A DNA stretch of 12,506 bases from Monoraphidium neglectum. Lineage: Eukaryota > Chlorophyta > Chlorophyceae > Sphaeropleales > Selenastraceae. Shown here one piece after another: positions 9,085 through 12,506 of this stretch. The stretch lies in the NCBI RefSeq assembly GCF_000611645.1, contig NW_014011956.1:1-12506 (forward strand). The letters run 5' to 3'. The notes beneath the pieces are model-generated. The model ran no database searches. It was not told where the DNA came from and saw nothing but the letters and a program-made list of their open reading frames with translations. The translations under genes and the position numbers were made by a program. Numbering within the stretch: position 1 is the first letter of the stretch; every line of letters begins with the position of its first letter.

Positions 9085-10272
9085 ATCGCTCTCTCACACA
9101 CACACACATACACACACATTTGAACACAAACACACGCACACGCACACACATACACACAGGTCCTGAAGTCCCTGGCGCCATCTGCCACGTCAGACCAGGT
9201 CGTCGCCGCGCTGCTCCAAGGCGGCATCCCAACACTGGACCCCAGCGCCGGCGTCACGACGCCAAGAGTCAACCTGTGGAACTCGATTGAGGCGCTCCGA
9301 GGGATTCTATCAAAGCAGGCACCTGAGTCGCAGCTGGACACCGCGGCACCAACGTGCAGAGTGCAGATCGTCAGTACTGACGGCCCCGCCTTGACCTACT
9401 CCAAAAACGTCACCTTGGTCATTGTCGGCTCCGACCCCAGCGGGATCGACGCAATGTGCATCACCAACGCCGGCGCAAAGGCGGCGTCGGCGGGCTGCAC
9501 AGCTTGGGAGCCGTTTGCTGAGGTCAAGCAGTGGCGGCTCGAGGAGGGGCCCTTCGGATCCCGAGCGGTCGGCGTCTTCCTGCGCGACACCTTGGGCAAC
9601 GCCATGCTTAAGCCGGCACTGGCCGAGACCGAGCTCGTGCCCGTGACGACTGTCGCCGTCAGCGGTGGCGCGGCGTTCACGGCGTCCCGGGCTATCAACC
9701 TCTCTATCTCAGCGCTCGGGGCCGATCCCGCCACCACAAAAATGTGCGCCAGCCTCACCGCCCGGACGCTGCGGGCCTGCAGCACGTGGGTGCCCTTCTC
9801 TCGCACCCGGAAGTTCACGCTGGGAACGGCTCAGCGCAAGCAAACGGTCCGTGTGTTTTTCAAGGACCCAAAGCTCGACCTACCGCCGGCTTCAGTAGAC
9901 GTGACGTACGACGCCCAGGCGCCAAAGATGACATCAGCCGACATGCGGCTGAATGCCACCGCCGCCGGGCCCGATTCGCTAATCATACAATACGTCCAAG
10001 CGGCAAAAGACGCAGTCTCAGGTGTTGCTTCCTACCTGATTGTCGGGCAGGAAGGGCCTGCGCCACCCGCTGCACGCTGCAGCAGCTCGCCGCTGCGGAA
10101 GCGGGTCATGCGGGGCGCCTTCGCGCAAGAGGCCGGCGCCGCGGGGCTGCTCACCGACGCAGTGACTTTCGTGGGGCTGAAAGGGCAGTCCACTTACTCA
10201 ATCCGCATCTGCGCAGTCGACGCTGCCAACAACACGGCGCTTGGTGTGGTCTTGGTTGCAAAGACTGATTGA
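6378..10272 (+). CDS. Secreted subtilisin-like serine protease (peptidase S8) with I9 propeptide and Ig-like repeats
   Basis: Seven exons join in frame: 6378-6480, about 6543-7232, 7519-7703, 8013-8061, 8236-8575, 8768-8873 and 9160-10272, about 861 residues. Every intron is GT-AG. The second exon start is the weak point, since 6579 or 6597 also keep frame. Seen, in order: a signal peptide (hydrophobic AVVLSFWVLLLAPLAA, then TPANG); an inhibitor-I9-like propeptide (HYIVTYKLKKEV to VESVVENG); and the protease domain. Its catalytic Asp is in LLDTGADYAHPDL (about 263), His in SSGHGTNVAS (about 306), oxyanion Asn in AAAAGNAA (about 405) and Ser in MAGTSQAVPHV (about 480). The C-terminus has two Ig-like repeats with W.PF and F.D motifs, then a fibronectin-III-like segment ending in RICAVDAANNTALG. 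Family knowledge: such proteases are secreted as zymogens and self-cleave the propeptide. All key residues are present, so activity is expected. Target proteins are unknown; a cell-wall or extracellular role is inferred. Confidence 0.9.
9051..9159 (+). repeat. CA microsatellite at the 3' end of protease intron 6
   Basis: (CA)n runs at 9051-9081 and 9095-9116, separated by a short CTCTATCGCTCTCT block, are followed by CACACG/CACATA units that continue into the acceptor CACACAG at 9159. The repeat occupies the place where a polypyrimidine tract would normally sit. The acceptor is fixed by the reading frame: ...GSIA joins VLKSLAPSATSDQVV, which is how the S8 domain normally ends. Confidence 0.9.
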
Positions 10273-10930
10273 GTGTCGTGATTCGTTTGTGCACAAGGTG
10301 CTCAATCTTGGTATCACGGTGGGCCCCACCATGATGCTTTCGCCATCTGCATCGCCTTCCTTCGCCCTCTCAGACAGGCCAAGAGCCTACGATTGGGGGT
10401 GCTTAGCTGCTGATTGCTCGGTTCCGGCACAGGATTTGCCTGCATGAGTCAGCAAACTTGGGGTCGAACGCACCGACGCCATTGCCACCTGGCACGAGTG
10501 CCCAGCTGCATGATCAGCTTTCCATGTCCCAAAACCCACTTCATCTGTGCGCGGCCAGGCCTGTGTGCTCTGCACATGGCTTGATGCTCATTCTTCATCA
10601 CATCGGCGGCCTCTTTCTCATGGCTATGCCACTTGGTATTTGCAAGGACACCATCTTCCGTGACACGTCAGCTTCCCTGCGTCCGGCCGCGTCTCAGCAT
10701 GCATGCCAGCACGCGCGGGGGCCTGGCCCGCGTGTGCTGCATTTCTGCTTGCGCACCTCTCAAAGGTCTTGGGTGCACTGGGATTTGTACACGTTAAGCC
10801 ACTGCGTAGCTCACACGCACGCGCTGCATGCGGATGTGTCGAACACTTGTGATCACGGGGCCATGACATGCCGTTCTAAACCCTGCCAAGGGGCAACGCG
10901 AGTCCAGCTTGACACAATAAAGCTACTGTT
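10273..10930 (+). other. Probable 3' untranslated region of the protease gene
   Basis: No coding region is supported between the protease stop and the AATAAA at 10916. A long 3' untranslated region is common in green algae. No TGTAA occurs here. Open frames in the stretch are short and featureless. Confidence 0.45.
10916..10921 (+). promoter_or_regulatory. Candidate poly(A) signal AATAAA
   Basis: A canonical AATAAA is followed within 10-45 bases by a T/GT-rich stretch (tgtttgtgactttttgattg and more T), the layout of an animal-type cleavage signal. It is the first good 3'-end signal after the protease stop, about 645 bases downstream. A second AATAAA at 11703-11708 lacks the T-rich follow-up. 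Confidence 0.35.
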
Positions 10931-11610
10931 TGTGACTTTTTGATTGTGATTTTTTATCAAAAATTATTCAAGGCGTCATGCCCACGACGTAGAGCTCAAC
11001 TTGAATTTGCACTCAGACAGCCCAAACCCTACCTGTTGGGCTGTGCACAACATGGTTCATGCGAACCGCACCCCGCACGCAACAAGACCACAAGCGGAAG
11101 ATCGCAAGCAAAGCGCCTCTCGCCTGGTCTTGCGCAACGCCACAAGAGCAGTGCCCTGCATAGGCCCTCAGCGAATAACCAGCCGCTGTTGCCTCCCCTT
11201 AAGGCTCCTGGTGAACCTGTGTGCCCCAACTCACACTGCCCCCCCCCTGCTCCCCGAACCCCACCCAAGGAGCGCCAACGGCCTTGATTCGCAATTAAGC
11301 ACGCCCCATTGCTTCCGCGCCTGCGGCCTGATCCAGGCGCGTCGCCCTCAAGCACATCGGGCCTGCTGTTCAAGGGTTATGTTGAACCTATGTTGGCTAT
11401 TGCATCCCAGCCTACGTTGCTGCTGTAACACCCTGGCAGTTGCCTTCTTCCAGTTCCACAGTTACAAACGAAACGCGTATTAAGAGAGTGCTTCCCCCGC
11501 CCACACACATGATTCCACACATGCGCCTTCACTCTGCACGCGCACGCCTGGGGAATGGGCCACCCCGCGCCACCGCCCGATAAGGCGGCAGCCCGCAGCT
11601 TGGGGCTTGC
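10931..11610. other. Intergenic, no gene supported
   Basis: The stretch begins with an AT-rich piece (10931-10972) that contains a small ATTTTT/AAAAAT hairpin. Overlapping open frames of 110-160 residues on both strands follow (for example 11001-11483 plus, 11029-11373 minus). None shows a domain, repeat pattern or splice context that I can defend. A TGTAA occurs at 11424-11428 on the plus strand, about 1.15 kb after the protease stop. Confidence 0.4.
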
Positions 11611-11690
11611 CTGCTGCCGATCCTTGCTCTTGGCCAGGAATATGGACTTGAAGTCGCCATTGTCATCAGTGTCATTGTACGAACTATTCC
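11611..11690 (-). CDS. Possible internal exon of an unidentified minus-strand gene
   Basis: On the minus strand a T-rich acceptor (tttatttgtttgtcgcag) precedes 80 bases that read in one frame as a hydrophilic peptide including NSSYNDTDDNGDFKS and FLAKSKDRQQ. The stretch ends at CAG|GCAAGC, a good match to the GC-AG intron donor. The splice context and composition look better than in neighbouring open frames. I recognise no domain and could not link it confidently to the exon at 12402-12506, although one donor there (about 12416) has the right phase. It may be chance. Confidence 0.25.
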
Positions 11691-11728
11691 CTGCGACAAA
11701 CAAATAAAGTTGCAACTGCAAAGCTGTT

Positions 11729-11784
11729 ACTCCTCAGTTATCGAGACTCCCCAAATACTCCTCAGTTGTCGGGACCCCTCAAAC
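11729..11784. repeat. Imperfect tandem duplication, two 28-base units
   Basis: Units 11729-11756 and 11757-11784 both start actcctcagtt and differ at about five positions, mostly transitions. There are only two copies, in non-coding sequence, with no sign of a longer array. Confidence 0.75.
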
Positions 11785-12225
11785 TTGTATACTGATGCGA
11801 AATGCGGATGGAAATGCCAGCGACTAGCCGGCCCTCCAGCAGGACGTCGACCAGTTTGCAGAGAGCGAGGGGGCCGCTCTGCTGCTACGCAGGCGGCTAG
11901 TCCCGCCACAGATCAACACCCGGCAGGAAGCATGACTTGTCGTCGCAGAGACGCTGATCGGCCCTGACTGTCCAGGCTTGCGCACCTATCAACACAGACT
12001 GTAGGGTGCCTGTTTCGATGCTGACTGGTATTCAAAAGAGTTAGTGCGCCTGCATTGCTGCGAGGGATGCATAGGGCTTTGCATCCGGAAATGTAACAGT
12101 ACCAGAATCAAATCTGATGTTGCCCTTCACCGAAACAGTCCTGCTGCTGCAAGCAGGGATGAGGCCGACAAATAGTACACCTGCCCGGGCGGTCGGAGGT
12201 TGCTGGGTGTACAGTCACGGTCGCA
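11785..12225. other. Intergenic / minus-strand 3' flank, nothing firm
   Basis: Short open stretches of about 30 residues face each other on the two strands around 11800-11935. Neither has support beyond composition. The right half is the downstream flank of the minus-strand gene ending at 12402. Confidence 0.35.
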
Positions 12226-12230
12226 TTACA
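12226..12230 (-). promoter_or_regulatory. Candidate TGTAA poly(A) signal, minus strand
   Basis: The plus strand reads ttaca, giving TGTAA on the minus strand, about 172 bases after the stop codon of the partial gene at 12402. TGTAA is the common nuclear poly(A) signal of chlorophyte algae. A five-base motif occurs often by chance, so the placement is only suggestive. Confidence 0.3.
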
Positions 12231-12401
12231 GATAACGCCAGGATTTGACACCAGACTTGAGGCACATGTGGCCCGGGCTTTTTGGCAGGTGCAGATTAGC
12301 TGCTGGCTAGGCCAAGCTTGCCTTCATGACCCATGTGGGCGCAAAGCAGGCCTTGCCTGCCTGTAAGGTCGCACACAGCCAGACAGGCTCGCTGCCCGCC
12401 A

Positions 12402-12506
12402 TCACTTGAATGTAGCACTCCTGTTGCCCGAGCGCGGCGCCGTCGCGCTGCGCTTGCCGCCCTTTATCAGGTTCTCCTCCGGGATAGCGAAAGGGTTCTC
12501 CACGGC
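12402..12506 (-). CDS. C-terminal end of an unidentified protein (partial, runs off the right edge)
   Basis: On the minus strand the sequence is open from the window edge to a TGA at 12402-12404: 34 residues beginning AVENPFAIPEENLIKGGKR and ending in a Ser/Arg/Ala-rich tail (GNRSATFK). The composition looks like a genuine protein: an acidic and hydrophobic motif, then a basic disordered tail. A TGTAA lies about 172 bases past the stop. I do not recognise the family from this fragment. It would be convergent with the protease gene. The exon might alternatively end at a weak donor inside this stretch and continue to the possible exon at 11611-11690. Confidence 0.45.
   Translation of the reverse strand, partial: AVENPFAIPEENLIKGGKRSATAPRSGNRSATFK

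Noticed and set aside
9051..9160. CRISPR-like or tandem protein repeat
   Set aside because: It is a simple CA microsatellite within an intron, without spacers.
11820..11935. Facing short open frames on both strands
   Set aside because: Each is about 30 residues, both look equally plausible by composition, and neither has firm splice signals or a partner exon.

Overview
The window looks like nuclear DNA from a eukaryote, most likely a green alga (Chlorophyta). It is GC-rich. Its genes are split by GT-AG introns of roughly 60-310 bases (one candidate is about 830). Both genes and gaps carry long (GT)n/(CA)n microsatellites, and a coding exon carries a CAG tract encoding polyglutamine. There are no operons or Shine-Dalgarno sites. 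I cannot name the genus.

Layout, left to right. 1-639 holds no gene I can support. 640-2630 (+) is a probable two-exon gene. Its first exon encodes a transit-peptide-like N-terminus, an AT-hook and polyQ. An approximately 830-base intron follows, containing a 62-base (GT)n run. The last exon encodes a coiled-coil stretch, a Gly-rich linker and a DUF3883 / 'protein NO VEIN C-terminal' domain with PD-(D/E)XK-like acidic and lysine residues. 2631 to about 6190 is a gene-poor gap of about 3.5 kb with a CA/CG-rich microsatellite near 3750-3840. A perfect 26-base inverted repeat (6193-6218 and 6347-6372) lies directly before the next gene.

6378-10272 (+) is the best-supported gene: a secreted subtilisin-family (S8) serine protease in seven exons. 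In order it has a signal peptide, an inhibitor-I9-like propeptide, a complete Asp/His/Asn/Ser catalytic set, two bacterial-type Ig-like repeats that each carry a cysteine pair, and a C-terminal fibronectin-III-like region. One exon is only 49 bases. One intron ends in a CA repeat that runs into the acceptor site. An AATAAA with a U/GU-rich downstream stretch lies about 645 bases after the stop.

10.9-12.5 kb is mostly non-coding. It has an imperfect 28-base tandem duplication, one possible minus-strand exon (11611-11690), and at the right edge the C-terminal end of an unidentified minus-strand gene (12402-12506), convergent with the protease gene.

The genes do not form an evident pathway. The two points most worth following are the AT-hook plus NO VEIN C-terminal protein, which may be targeted to an organelle, and the protease with prokaryote-style Ig repeats preceded by a strong inverted repeat at its start codon. 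I found no clear-cut new multi-gene system.
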